The notes under the pieces were generated by a model that saw only the letters and a list, made by a program, of their open reading frames with translations, made no database searches and was not told the DNA's origin. The translations under genes and the position numbers were made by a program. This document shows positions 8,400 through 15,808 of a DNA stretch of 64,000 bases, one piece after another; position 1 is the first letter of the stretch, and the number at the start of each line of letters is the position of its first letter. The stretch covers positions 4,278,001-4,342,000 of the forward strand of contig NZ_CP097384.1 of NCBI RefSeq assembly GCF_024584705.1. Direction: 5' to 3'. The stretch comes from Blastopirellula sp. J2-11 (lineage in GTDB: Bacteria > Planctomycetota > Planctomycetia > Pirellulales > Pirellulaceae).

Positions 8400-9905
8400 G
8401 TGTACGCCGCCGCTATTTTAGTTGCTACAGCCGCCGTCGGAATTGATACAGGTTGGCGCCCCGCCAAGGATGACCCGCAGGGCGTTGAATACATCATTCA
8501 GATTGAGCCCGAATTATTCAAACGACTTCAAGACGGTAAATCGTCAATCGAAGGCGTTTTACCTCCCGATATGCCGATCGAGAACATTCGTTGTTTTCGC
8601 GTGCAAATCGGCGATGGAGAATTGCCGCGCGAGATGCCCGAACAGCCCGCCTCGTTCGAAGCTCCGATTGAAGACAACGCCACGCTGCGCAAAGTCGAAG
8701 CGTTAGAGTTGAACCCTGCGCCTAGCAGCAGTTCCGCGTCGACAGCGACGCCTCCGCTGAACGCGCTGGCCGCCGATGTTCCGACTCCGCGGTACAACAA
8801 TACGCTTAGCAGCGGCGTCTCCAACTTTCCCAGCGGAGTCACGACCGGCGGTACGCCGCTGAATCCCAATACGCGCACGGCCAACGCCGCCGACACCAAC
8901 CCGGCGCTGCGAGGCAGCGCAAGCAACTTCTCGATTCCCGGCAGCAGCACGACGACGCCGGTCGCGCCTTCGTCGTCCAGCAATCGTTTCAGTACGACTC
9001 CGCTGCCGTCCAACAGCAGCACGTCGACCACCTACCAAGGAAGCAGCGGCTATTCGAGCACTCCCACGACCAACCAAGGGAGCGAGTATCCCGCTTACAC
9101 TTCGCCCCCACTCAATAACAACAGCACTTCCAATAACGGCCAAACATCGCAGCCTGGCGGCAGCACCTATCAGCGATTTGGCGACAACTACGCGACTCCC
9201 AGCACCGGACAATCGGGAAGCGGATTGAACTACAACACCGGCAATGGAAACAGCGGCAGCGGATATTCGTCGAACCTCAACAACGGTTCCACGAATAGCG
9301 GGACGAACAACAATGGTTCGTACAACAACGGCGGCCTGACGCCGATCAACAGTACGCCGCCCAGCCAAAATCAAAATGGGCAAAACCAGAACTCGCAAAA
9401 CAACAATAACAACGGCAATGTGGTTCCCCCCTCGAATCAGCAGCCCAACCAAAACTACCAACCGCAGCAGCCCAATTACCAGCAGCCGTATCCTCAGCAA
9501 CCAGCCAATCCGTATGGCCAGCCGAACTACGCCAATCCCTATCTGCCGGGGGCCAATCCTTACTATGCGTCGGCGCCTGGTTACCCAGCGCAGTACAATC
9601 CCTACCTGGCGGCTTTGCCGGGATACGGTACTCCGCCGTTAGCGCCGCCAGCTCAACAACCGCCGACTCCGACCCAAACAACACCGCCGGCTGCGGCGCC
9701 TTCGCCGAGCGATCGACCTGCTCGCGACCTGGAAGTAGAAAAACTGAAAGTCGCCGAACCAGTCGAACGTCCCTACTGGATGCTCGTGATCGTCGCGTTT
9801 CTCTCGCTCGGCTTCAACATCTACATGGGCTGGATGGTTGTCGATTTTCGCACCAAGTACCGCGATATCCTCGCCGGCTTCCGCGAACTGAAAGCGGCGA
9901 ACTAA
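8400..9905 (+). CDS. Planctomycete tail-anchored protein with Asn/Ser/Gln-rich linker
   Basis: 501 aa from GTG 8400. Residues about 1-95 form a compact domain (GVEYIIQIEPELFKRL then GVLPPDMPIENIRCFRVQIG) that I recognise as a conserved planctomycete type of unknown function. Residues about 100-435 are low complexity: first Ser/Thr-rich, then runs of Asn, Gln, Gly and Ser, then a Pro/Tyr/Asn/Gln section with repeated NPY and QQP. A single transmembrane helix (YWMLVIVAFLSLGFNIYMGW, near residue 460) and a short basic tail close the protein. Orientation is not determined. The disordered linker suggests a tethered, extended structure. A strong terminator follows. Confidence 0.8.
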   Translation: MYAAAILVATAAVGIDTGWRPAKDDPQGVEYIIQIEPELFKRLQDGKSSIEGVLPPDMPIENIRCFRVQIGDGELPREMPEQPASFEAPIEDNATLRKVEALELNPAPSSSSASTATPPLNALAADVPTPRYNNTLSSGVSNFPSGVTTGGTPLNPNTRTANAADTNPALRGSASNFSIPGSSTTTPVAPSSSSNRFSTTPLPSNSSTSTTYQGSSGYSSTPTTNQGSEYPAYTSPPLNNNSTSNNGQTSQPGGSTYQRFGDNYATPSTGQSGSGLNYNTGNGNSGSGYSSNLNNGSTNSGTNNNGSYNNGGLTPINSTPPSQNQNGQNQNSQNNNNNGNVVPPSNQQPNQNYQPQQPNYQQPYPQQPANPYGQPNYANPYLPGANPYYASAPGYPAQYNPYLAALPGYGTPPLAPPAQQPPTPTQTTPPAAAPSPSDRPARDLEVEKLKVAEPVERPYWMLVIVAFLSLGFNIYMGWMVVDFRTKYRDILAGFRELKAAN

Positions 9906-9930
9906 GCCCAACCAACAACTCGCTCACCCA

Positions 9931-9957
9931 AAGACGCCCACTGCGGCGTCTTTTTTT
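9931..9957 (+). terminator. Rho-independent terminator
   Basis: AAGACGCC (9931-9938), loop CACTGC, GGCGTCTT (9945-9952) and a run of seven T. It sits 25 bp after the stop of the Asn-rich protein gene. Confidence 0.9.
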
Positions 9958-9974
9958 GTCGACAGCCGGCGCCT

Positions 9975-10037
9975 GTGAATAAAGGGGGTCAGACCCCAAT
10001 TTTGCAGCAAAATTGGGGTCTGACCCCCTTTATTCAC
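9975..10037. repeat. 63-bp perfect palindromic hairpin repeat
   Basis: Two 31-base arms (9975-10005 and 10007-10037) are exact reverse complements around a single A at 10006. The core is GGGGTCAGACCCC-like next to AATTTTGC-A-GCAAAATT. A homologous palindrome with the same plan (GGGGTCAGGTCC core, GC-A-GC centre) lies at 34565-34623, so this is a repeat family rather than a one-off terminator. The rest of the gap 9906-10312 holds the terminator before it and an AT-rich leader to the next gene; I see no gene there. Confidence 0.93.
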
Positions 10038-10312
10038 TCCCCTTCTCCACCCTGGCATATTTTTCTTTATGGACTTTTCGCATTTCTCGACTTGCGCCCC
10101 TGTAGCAAAATTAACGCGCAAAAGTCGCGCAGAAATTGCCGTATTCTCATCGTTTTGGAAACAAAACATCCCGAGAAATCAGAAGCGGGTTGCTAGAATA
10201 TCGTTTTCACTTGGCGCAGGAAAAACCGCCGCAAAACACAGAATACGACGCCGTAGCACTTCCTCATGCATGCCCCGCTACGTTTCGTTCTACCATTGAT
10301 AATGAGGTCTCC

Positions 10313-11527
10313 ATGTCTCTATTCGCCGTGTGTCTGACACAAAATCAGCGCGCTTCCTTGTGGGCCGCCGCCATCGCTGCGACTCTCCTTTGCCTCTCGA
10401 CCCAACCAACGATTGCGGCGGATGCGACTCCGATCGCCGAAGTCGATGAATTGGCCGATTTCGATCCCACGACATCCGACGATGTCACTCTATTGTCGGC
10501 ACACATAGATACGCTGCGTGGCGAACTGGGTGGCGTGCAAGGAACCGCAGAAGAGCGCAAAGCCGAGTTCGTCAAGCTCATGCGCGAGATGGCCGTCACC
10601 TGCCAGAAGATCAAAGATCTGCAGGGAACCGGCGTTCCGCTCGCCAAAGCCAGCACGTTCAAGATTGTCTCGCTCAAAGAAATCGCCGCCGCAACCGAAA
10701 CCGACGCTGACAAAGCGGCGTTTGAAGCGGCGCTGGAAGAAGGCGTCAACAGCGGCGTCGCCGACACCATCCAGATCGCGATCTACATGATCATCGACTC
10801 GCATGCGAAAGCGGCGGCCCGGGACGGAGCGAAACTCGACGTTGAAAAAATGCTTACCGACGCCCAGAAAAGAGTCGACATGGACCAGCCGGGCCTTCCC
10901 GGCATGATCGTGGCCAAGATTATTTCTCCCTACATCATCAGCCGCGATCGCTCTGAGGGTATCGCGGTACTCGCCAAGGCGATCGAGCTGAACGCCGACT
11001 CAGAAGATCCCGCGGTTCAAGCCGCGCTGAAAAAGGTCGAAGGGGTGCATCGCCGCTTGACGATCATCGGCAATCCGCTGGAAATGTCGGGAACCATGCT
11101 GGACGGTTCCGAGCTCGATTGGTCCGCCTATCGCGGTAAGGTCGTGCTGGTCGATTTCTTCGCAACTTGGTGTGGCCCTTGCCGCGCCGAAATGCCGCAC
11201 GTCCTGGAAATGTACGAAAAATACAAAGGCGCCGGCTTTGAAGTTCTCGGCGTCTCGCTCGACGATTCCAAAGAGAACGCCGAAAGCTACATCGCCGAAA
11301 TGAAACTCCCCTGGCAGACGATGTTCCCGGTCGAAGAATCGGAGCGCGGCTGGCGCCACCCGCTGGTCACCTACTTGGGCATCACCGGCATTCCGCAAGC
11401 GATCCTGGTCGACCCACAAGGGAACGTCATCGACCTGAACGCCCGGGGCGAAAAACTGACGAGCGAACTCAAGCGTCTCCTCGACGCCGCTCCCACGGCG
11501 CCGCCCACGGAGCAAGAAAAATCGTAG
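10313..11527 (+). CDS. TlpA-like thioredoxin-fold protein
   Basis: 404 aa. ATG 10313 is preceded by AATGAGG and gives a signal peptide (RASLWAAAIAATLLCLST, cleavage near AADATP). The longer frame back to 10136 is not needed. Residues about 45-250 form a helical region without a recognised domain. The C-terminal about 145 residues are a thioredoxin/AhpC-TSA-like domain with DFFATWCGPCRAEMP (active-site CGPC near residue 287), VLGVSLDDS and the cis-Pro region GITGIPQAILVDPQG. Known role of TlpA/ResA relatives: periplasmic thiol reduction, often in cytochrome maturation. The partner here is unknown, although a DsbD-like protein is encoded at 16725. Confidence 0.88.
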   Translation: MSLFAVCLTQNQRASLWAAAIAATLLCLSTQPTIAADATPIAEVDELADFDPTTSDDVTLLSAHIDTLRGELGGVQGTAEERKAEFVKLMREMAVTCQKIKDLQGTGVPLAKASTFKIVSLKEIAAATETDADKAAFEAALEEGVNSGVADTIQIAIYMIIDSHAKAAARDGAKLDVEKMLTDAQKRVDMDQPGLPGMIVAKIISPYIISRDRSEGIAVLAKAIELNADSEDPAVQAALKKVEGVHRRLTIIGNPLEMSGTMLDGSELDWSAYRGKVVLVDFFATWCGPCRAEMPHVLEMYEKYKGAGFEVLGVSLDDSKENAESYIAEMKLPWQTMFPVEESERGWRHPLVTYLGITGIPQAILVDPQGNVIDLNARGEKLTSELKRLLDAAPTAPPTEQEKS

Positions 11528-11563
11528 GGCTCGGCCTTGGCCCGCCGCACGGTAAACCGATCC

Positions 11564-11602
11564 AAAAGCCCGCGTTTCCTTCACGAAACGTGGGCTTTTT
11601 TT
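11564..11602 (+). terminator. Rho-independent terminator
   Basis: AAAAGCCCGCGTTTC pairs with GAAACGTGGGCTTTT around CTTCAC, with one G-T wobble, and continues into a T-run. It closes the thioredoxin-protein gene. Confidence 0.88.
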
Positions 11603-11668
11603 GCGCGGTGCGGTACGATCATTTAAAGCATGTCACAATCGCAAATTGCGAAATCCTCAGTAGGGTGC

Positions 11669-11676
11669 GTCTGGAC
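11669..11676. repeat. Left 8-bp target duplication of the IS element
   Basis: GTCTGGAC directly precedes the left IS end and recurs at 13301-13308 directly after the right end. Joining the two flanks through one copy recreates GGTGCGTC-TG-GACGCACC, a perfect palindrome. Confidence 0.7.
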
Positions 11677-13300
11677 CTTAAGTCCGCCCACATCTCACGC
11701 GCATGAATTCCAGATCTGTCGATTTCCTGATCGCCCGTGCTAGCGTCTTTAAATTGGGCGGTGGCTTATAGCTTGGCGTTTTGCATTGGATTTATCGAGA
11801 CTTCATGGGGGAATTTAGGGTGGATTTCTGATTGGCGATTGCATGGATGAAAGAGGAGGCAACCTACTTTTTCACCAAGAACGGAGTCGATCATGAGCGT
11901 CACTCAACAAGCGAATCAGAGTTTGGGGCAAGCCATGTTTGGGCAGGCGGAGTTGGGCGACAAGCGACGCACCAACCGCGCGGTTGCGGCATTTGACTCC
12001 CTCTGTCGGCATCCCGGCGGGACGTTGCCCGAGAAGTTGGCGATAGGCGCGGAACTGAAAGGGCTTTATCGACTCTGCGAAAATGATGCGGTCGAGCATT
12101 CCGCGTTGATTGCGGCGATGCATGAATACACGCTCGCTCGCATCGAAGAGCATCAAGGCCCCGTTCTGGTCGTGCATGACGCCACCGAGTTGGATTACTC
12201 GACACTCTATTCGTTGACGGACGACCTGGGTCAGATCGGCCGCGGCAATCATCGCGGCTACATCTGTCAGAACGTGCTGGCCGTTGATTCCGAGTCGGGC
12301 GAAGTCTTGGGTCTGCTCGATCAGATCTTGCATTGCCGCGACGAAGTGCCTGAGAACGAAACGCTGCCTGAGCATCGCAATCGCGAGACGCGAGAAAGCC
12401 TGCTTTGGCCTCGCGGCGCGCAGCATCTGCCGGACGATTGGCGCTTGATTGACGTGGCCGATCAAGGGGCGAGCACGTTTGAGTTTTTCGAGCATGAATA
12501 CCGCAGCGGTCGACGCTTTGTGATTCGCAACGGTAAATCTCGCAAGGTCTATCCGGGGCATGAAGCGAGCGGTCAAAAGCGGCTTTTACGGGGGTATGCG
12601 AAGAGTTTGCCGGAACTGGGACGTTTCACGATGGATGTTCAATCGCAACGCGGCAAGCAAGCCCGAAAGGCGCGGAAGCAGGCTGAGTTTATCTTGCGAG
12701 GAGGTCCGATTCTGCTCTGCGCGCCGCACGGCAAACATGGACATCACGGTAATGATCGGCTCTCCATTTATGTAACGTATGTCGAGGAAGCCGCTCCGCC
12801 GCGAAAAGAAAAACAAGTCAGTTGGCTGCTGCTGACGAACGAGCCTGTGCGTACGTTTGACGACGCTTGGCGCGTGGCTCAGTGGTATGAACGGCGGTGG
12901 GTTATCGAGGAATTTCACAAGGCGCAGAAGACCGGTTGCGGGATTGAGAAATTGCAATTCACCAACGTCCATCGCTTGCAACCGGCGATCGCGATGCTCT
13001 CGGCGGTGGCGTTAACCTTGCTAAATTTCCGCACGGCAAGTCGCAGCCCCGACGCCAAAACGCGTCCGGCGAGCGAAGTCATCGATCCGGAATATGTCGA
13101 GGTGCTCAGCCGCTGGCGACACGGGAAGTACGATGCAAACTGGTCCGTGTACGAATTTTTCTACGCACTGGCACGCCTCGGCGGTCACCAAAACCGTAGA
13201 AACGATAAACCGCCCGGCTGGCTGATCCTGTGGCGAGGCTGGGAAAAAATGCAGTGCATGATCGATGGATATCGAGTTGCGAAATGTGGGTAAACCTAAG
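11677..13300 (+). mobile_element. IS4-family insertion sequence, 1624 bp, apparently complete
   Basis: The ends are CTTAAGTCCGCCCAC (11677-11691) and, inverted, CTTAGGTTTACCCAC (13286-13300), matching at 11 of 15 positions. The element is bounded by the 8-bp direct repeats GTCTGGAC. It carries one intact transposase gene whose stop codon lies inside the right terminal repeat, and about 215 bp of non-coding DNA at the left end. An alternative reading puts the ends at GGTGCG 11664 and CGCACC 13313 (17 of 20 matching), but that gives no target duplication. I prefer the first reading because it explains both the duplication and the palindrome. Confidence 0.8.
11893..13293 (+). CDS. IS4-family (Tn5-like) transposase
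   Basis: 466 aa. The N-terminal LGDKRRTNRAVAAFDSL and GLYRLCENDAVEHSALI blocks match the Tn5-type transposase DNA-binding domain. The DDE residues are visible: Asp in VVHDATELDYS (about residue 95), Asp in VADQGAS (about 193), and the Y-(2)-R-(3)-E-(6)-K type signature in YERRWVIEEFHKAQK with Glu near 337. A C-terminal Tn5-dimerisation-like part follows. Length fits the family and no frameshift is seen, so the enzyme may be active. It would cut and paste the surrounding 1.6-kb element. Confidence 0.93.
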   Translation: MSVTQQANQSLGQAMFGQAELGDKRRTNRAVAAFDSLCRHPGGTLPEKLAIGAELKGLYRLCENDAVEHSALIAAMHEYTLARIEEHQGPVLVVHDATELDYSTLYSLTDDLGQIGRGNHRGYICQNVLAVDSESGEVLGLLDQILHCRDEVPENETLPEHRNRETRESLLWPRGAQHLPDDWRLIDVADQGASTFEFFEHEYRSGRRFVIRNGKSRKVYPGHEASGQKRLLRGYAKSLPELGRFTMDVQSQRGKQARKARKQAEFILRGGPILLCAPHGKHGHHGNDRLSIYVTYVEEAAPPRKEKQVSWLLLTNEPVRTFDDAWRVAQWYERRWVIEEFHKAQKTGCGIEKLQFTNVHRLQPAIAMLSAVALTLLNFRTASRSPDAKTRPASEVIDPEYVEVLSRWRHGKYDANWSVYEFFYALARLGGHQNRRNDKPPGWLILWRGWEKMQCMIDGYRVAKCG

Positions 13301-13308
13301 GTCTGGAC
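13301..13308. repeat. Right 8-bp target duplication of the IS element
   Basis: GTCTGGAC, identical to 11669-11676, immediately follows the right IS end and continues into GCACC, the right half of the interrupted palindrome. Confidence 0.7.
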
Positions 13309-13419
13309 GCACCAAGAATCGCCATGTCGGCTTCCCAATTCATTCGCATGGCGACCGCAACCGAACCGAGCAGTTGCGTTACCACGCGCATGAGTATCGG
13401 CGATTGTTGGCAGGTTCGT

Positions 13420-13437
13420 GGTGCGTCTCGACGCACC
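13420..13437. repeat. Short palindrome matching the IS target
   Basis: GGTGCGTC-TC-GACGCACC is a perfect 8+2+8 palindrome, followed by CTACT. The interrupted site around the IS reads GGTGCGTC-TG-GACGCACC and is preceded by AGTAG, the complement of that CTACT. The two sites therefore belong to one small repeat family lying about 100 bp apart. Confidence 0.75.
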
Positions 13438-13511
13438 CTACTTCACTTCTCCGGTGGCAGAATATCCGGATATTCAGGGGAAGTACTGGCCCTTATTGGC
13501 ATCGTAGAACC

Positions 13512-13937
13512 GTGACTGAAACGCCGAATCCCTACCAATCTCCACTCGAAACCGAGTATCACGAAACATGGTGGTCGAAACTGCGCCGACTGTTCACGTC
13601 GCCAATCGCCAGACCAACTTTTGAACGCGGCGGCAAGATCCTCGCGGAAGGTATCGCGTTTTACCTCGACATGGATGACTCGGCGCGGCTCTATGCCGCT
13701 TCACCGTCTACTGTTCATACGGATGCTCGCCTGAATCTCGTCGTCTCCGAGGCGATTCGTCTGCTTCCGCTTTTCCTGAGCGACAACCCAACGCTGCAAG
13801 CTTACGTTCGGGGGCGGAAACTCACGGTCCGCCTGATTGATACTTACGCAAGCAACCCGGCCGAATTTGTGCGCGAGCATATTTTTGATTGGGACTACAT
13901 TGCTGCCGTTCTCGAAGAGCCCCAGGACGGCGGATAA
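13512..13937 (+). CDS. Hypothetical protein with NPYQSP N-terminus
   Basis: 141 aa from GTG 13512. I chose it because the product then begins MTETPNPYQSP, a very common opening of planctomycete cytosolic proteins; the frame upstream runs into the IS element. No domain is recognised. The protein is soluble, with a mixed helical pattern (EAIRLLPLFLSDNPTLQAYV) and an acidic end. It lies just beyond the IS element and the solo palindrome, and nothing in the context suggests a function. Confidence 0.65.
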   Translation: MTETPNPYQSPLETEYHETWWSKLRRLFTSPIARPTFERGGKILAEGIAFYLDMDDSARLYAASPSTVHTDARLNLVVSEAIRLLPLFLSDNPTLQAYVRGRKLTVRLIDTYASNPAEFVREHIFDWDYIAAVLEEPQDGG

Positions 13938-14096
13938 CCAGGGGATGACGCCCGAGAACAACTCCCCCTTTGCAGCCAAGATTGTCGATTGACAAAGCGC
14001 ACGGCTTCGCGGTCCATTATCAATAAAATCCATAACCGCAACAGAGAATCGCCCGTCCGTCGAAAGTGGGACGCGGCGCCGTTTCGACGTGCGCGA

Positions 14097-14124
14097 CCTT
14101 CGGATTTGCGGTTCGCACCGAAGG
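14097..14124. other. Small hairpin in the gap before the 39-bp repeats
   Basis: CCTTCGG (14097-14103) pairs with CCGAAGG (14118-14124) around a 14-base loop. The gap 13938-14174 otherwise shows no gene. It could fold in an RNA but lacks a T-run, so it is not a convincing terminator. Confidence 0.4.
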
Positions 14125-14174
14125 TGAGAATTCCCTAGTACGACACTGGCCGATCCCCCCCCAAAAAAAACATG

Positions 14175-14340
14175 GTCCAGTCCTGTCCCAAGTTTCGCCC
14201 CGATAAAAACGGAGTCCGGTCCTGTCCTAGGTTTCGTCCCGAAAAAAACGGAGTCCGGTCCTGTCCCAGGTTTCGTCCCGAAAAAAACGGAGTCCGGTCC
14301 TGTCCCAGGTTTCGTCCCGAAAAAAACGGAGTCCGGTCCA
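14175..14340. repeat. 39-bp tandem repeat, four units plus a partial
   Basis: Units start at 14175, 14214, 14253 and 14292, with a 10-base fragment at 14331. Units 3 and 4 are identical, unit 2 differs by one base from them, and unit 1 is more diverged. The core is GTCCGGTCCTGTCCC followed by GGTTTCGTCCCG and an A-run. The period is a multiple of three, so all frames stay open and give spurious ORFs on both strands. The array sits 8 bp beyond the miaA stop, in the 3' region of its transcript. There are no spacers between units, so it is not a CRISPR. Confidence 0.93.
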
Positions 14341-14348
14341 CTCGCCCT

Positions 14349-15287
14349 TTACTGGCGAGCGATTTCGTCGGCGATCTGCTGCGGGTTCAATTCTCCGGAG
14401 AGCGGCGTCATGCGGCATTCGCCTAGGCTGCGGAACCACGTGCATTGGCGTTTGGCGAATTGGCGCGTGCGGACTTTCACCTTTTCGATAGCGGCGGTCA
14501 GAGAGCATTTTCCTTCGAGATGATCGATCACTTCGCGATAGCCGACGGCCTGCAAGGCGGTGTCGCTGAGAGGAGTCTTGTGCGCGAACAGTTTTTCGAC
14601 TTCGGCGACCAGTCCGTTGGCGAACATTTGATCGACGCGGCGATTGATTCGCGCGTGCAACTCGGCCCGCGGCCAATCGAGGGCGAAGACGCGGCAATCG
14701 GCGGCGTCGCGCCCTTCGTCAAAGTCGTTCTGCAAATGGCTGATCGGCTGCCCGGTCACTTTGTAAACTTCCAGCGCTCGGATCATCCGCCGCACGTCGT
14801 TGGCGTTGATGCGCGCGGCCGAAAGGGGATCGACTTGTTTCAAACGCTGGTGCAGCGCTTCGGCGCCGATCACCGCGACCTCTTCTTCGACGGTCCGGCG
14901 AAAATCGAGATCGGGCGCAGGCCCCGACGTGAGCCCGCGGAGGAGCCCTTTCAAATACAACGGCGTCCCGCCGACAAACAGCGCCTGTTTGCCGCGAGCG
15001 CGAATGTCGCGAACCGCCGCCGCGGCCATCTCCAGATAGTTGGCGATGCTCGAATCTTCGCTCGGGTCCAGCACGTCGATCAGGTGATGCGGGACCAGGG
15101 CTTGCTCGGCTGGCGAAGGTTTGGCGGTGCCGATATCCATGCCGCGAAACAGGGCCATCGAGTCAAGCGAGAGGATTTCGGCGTCGATTCTCTGGGCCAA
15201 TTGCAGCCCGATCGCCGATTTTCCGCCGGCGGTAGGACCGGTCAGATACCAACAATCGAGAAAATCGACCTCTTCAGAAGCGTTCAT
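14349..15287 (-). CDS. miaA: tRNA dimethylallyltransferase
   Basis: 312 aa from ATG 15287. It transfers the dimethylallyl group of DMAPP to A37 of tRNAs that read UNN codons. The P-loop is clear (LTGPTAGGKS, residues 15-24), followed by the DSM...RGMDIGTAKPS motif (about 43-59) that contacts the tRNA base and substrate, then HHLIDVLDPSE, FVGGTPLYLKGLL and a C-terminal QFAKRQCTWFRSL helix, all family signatures. Length matches bacterial MiaA. An extension upstream of 15287 adds 25 residues with no homology-like features. The gene stands alone on the minus strand, divergent from hisE, and ends right beside a tandem repeat array. Confidence 0.97.
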   Translation of the reverse strand: MNASEEVDFLDCWYLTGPTAGGKSAIGLQLAQRIDAEILSLDSMALFRGMDIGTAKPSPAEQALVPHHLIDVLDPSEDSSIANYLEMAAAAVRDIRARGKQALFVGGTPLYLKGLLRGLTSGPAPDLDFRRTVEEEVAVIGAEALHQRLKQVDPLSAARINANDVRRMIRALEVYKVTGQPISHLQNDFDEGRDAADCRVFALDWPRAELHARINRRVDQMFANGLVAEVEKLFAHKTPLSDTALQAVGYREVIDHLEGKCSLTAAIEKVKVRTRQFAKRQCTWFRSLGECRMTPLSGELNPQQIADEIARQ

Positions 15288-15430
15288 CAGCGGGGCAACA
15301 CAGTAAATTTCAAGAAGATTCGGCGGTTCCCAGGCATCACGGCAGGCCCAGGAATTTCGCAATTGCCCCTTCCCAGCTAGAATAGGAGGCTTTGCCGTCC
15401 CGTTCCCCTCGCTAGTAGTGAAGCCGCCCT

Positions 15431-15772
15431 GTGCCCAACGAATCCCACATTCTCGCTCAATTGATGGCGGTGATCGAGGACCGTAAGGCCAATCCGCCCG
15501 AAAAATCGTACACCACCAAGCTATTTGCCGGTGGAGTCGACAAAATCGGCGGCAAGATCATGGAAGAAGCGGCCGAAACGGTCGAAGCGGCCGGCGAACC
15601 CGGCGACGAAGGCCGAGCTCACCTGATCTATGAGTCAGGCGATTTGATTTATCACCTGTTTGTGTTGCTTTGCCATCAAGAGATCACGCTGGCCGAAGTC
15701 GAACAAGAATTGGCCCGACGATTTGGCGTCTCGGGCATCGATGAAAAAGCGTCGCGCAAAGCCGACGAATAA
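15431..15772 (+). CDS. hisE: Phosphoribosyl-ATP pyrophosphatase
   Basis: 113 aa from GTG 15431. It hydrolyses phosphoribosyl-ATP to phosphoribosyl-AMP, the second step of histidine synthesis. The MazG-like all-alpha pattern is present: SYTTKLFAGG, KIMEEAAETVEAA with the metal-binding Glu residues, and ESGDLIYHLFVLL. It is a stand-alone HisE, not the HisIE fusion. hisG follows 36 bp downstream in the same direction, so the two form a short histidine operon; no other his gene lies in the window. Confidence 0.96.
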   Translation: MPNESHILAQLMAVIEDRKANPPEKSYTTKLFAGGVDKIGGKIMEEAAETVEAAGEPGDEGRAHLIYESGDLIYHLFVLLCHQEITLAEVEQELARRFGVSGIDEKASRKADE

Positions 15773-15808
15773 ACGCGGCCGACCGCCCACCCCCGATTGA
15801 TTCGCGAC

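Noticed and set aside
9924-10196. Two open frames across the 63-bp palindrome
   Set aside because: They read the same repeat on opposite strands and give near-identical peptides, as expected of a non-coding palindrome.
11664-13313. Wider IS ends at GGTGCG and CGCACC
   Set aside because: They match 17 of 20 bases but give no target duplication; the match is better explained as the two halves of the interrupted palindrome.
14175-14340. CRISPR array
   Set aside because: The units are directly adjacent with no spacers and there are no cas genes in the window.
14172-14697. Open frames with a 13-residue repeat on both strands
   Set aside because: They arise from the 39-bp tandem array, whose period keeps all frames open; part overlaps miaA in another frame.
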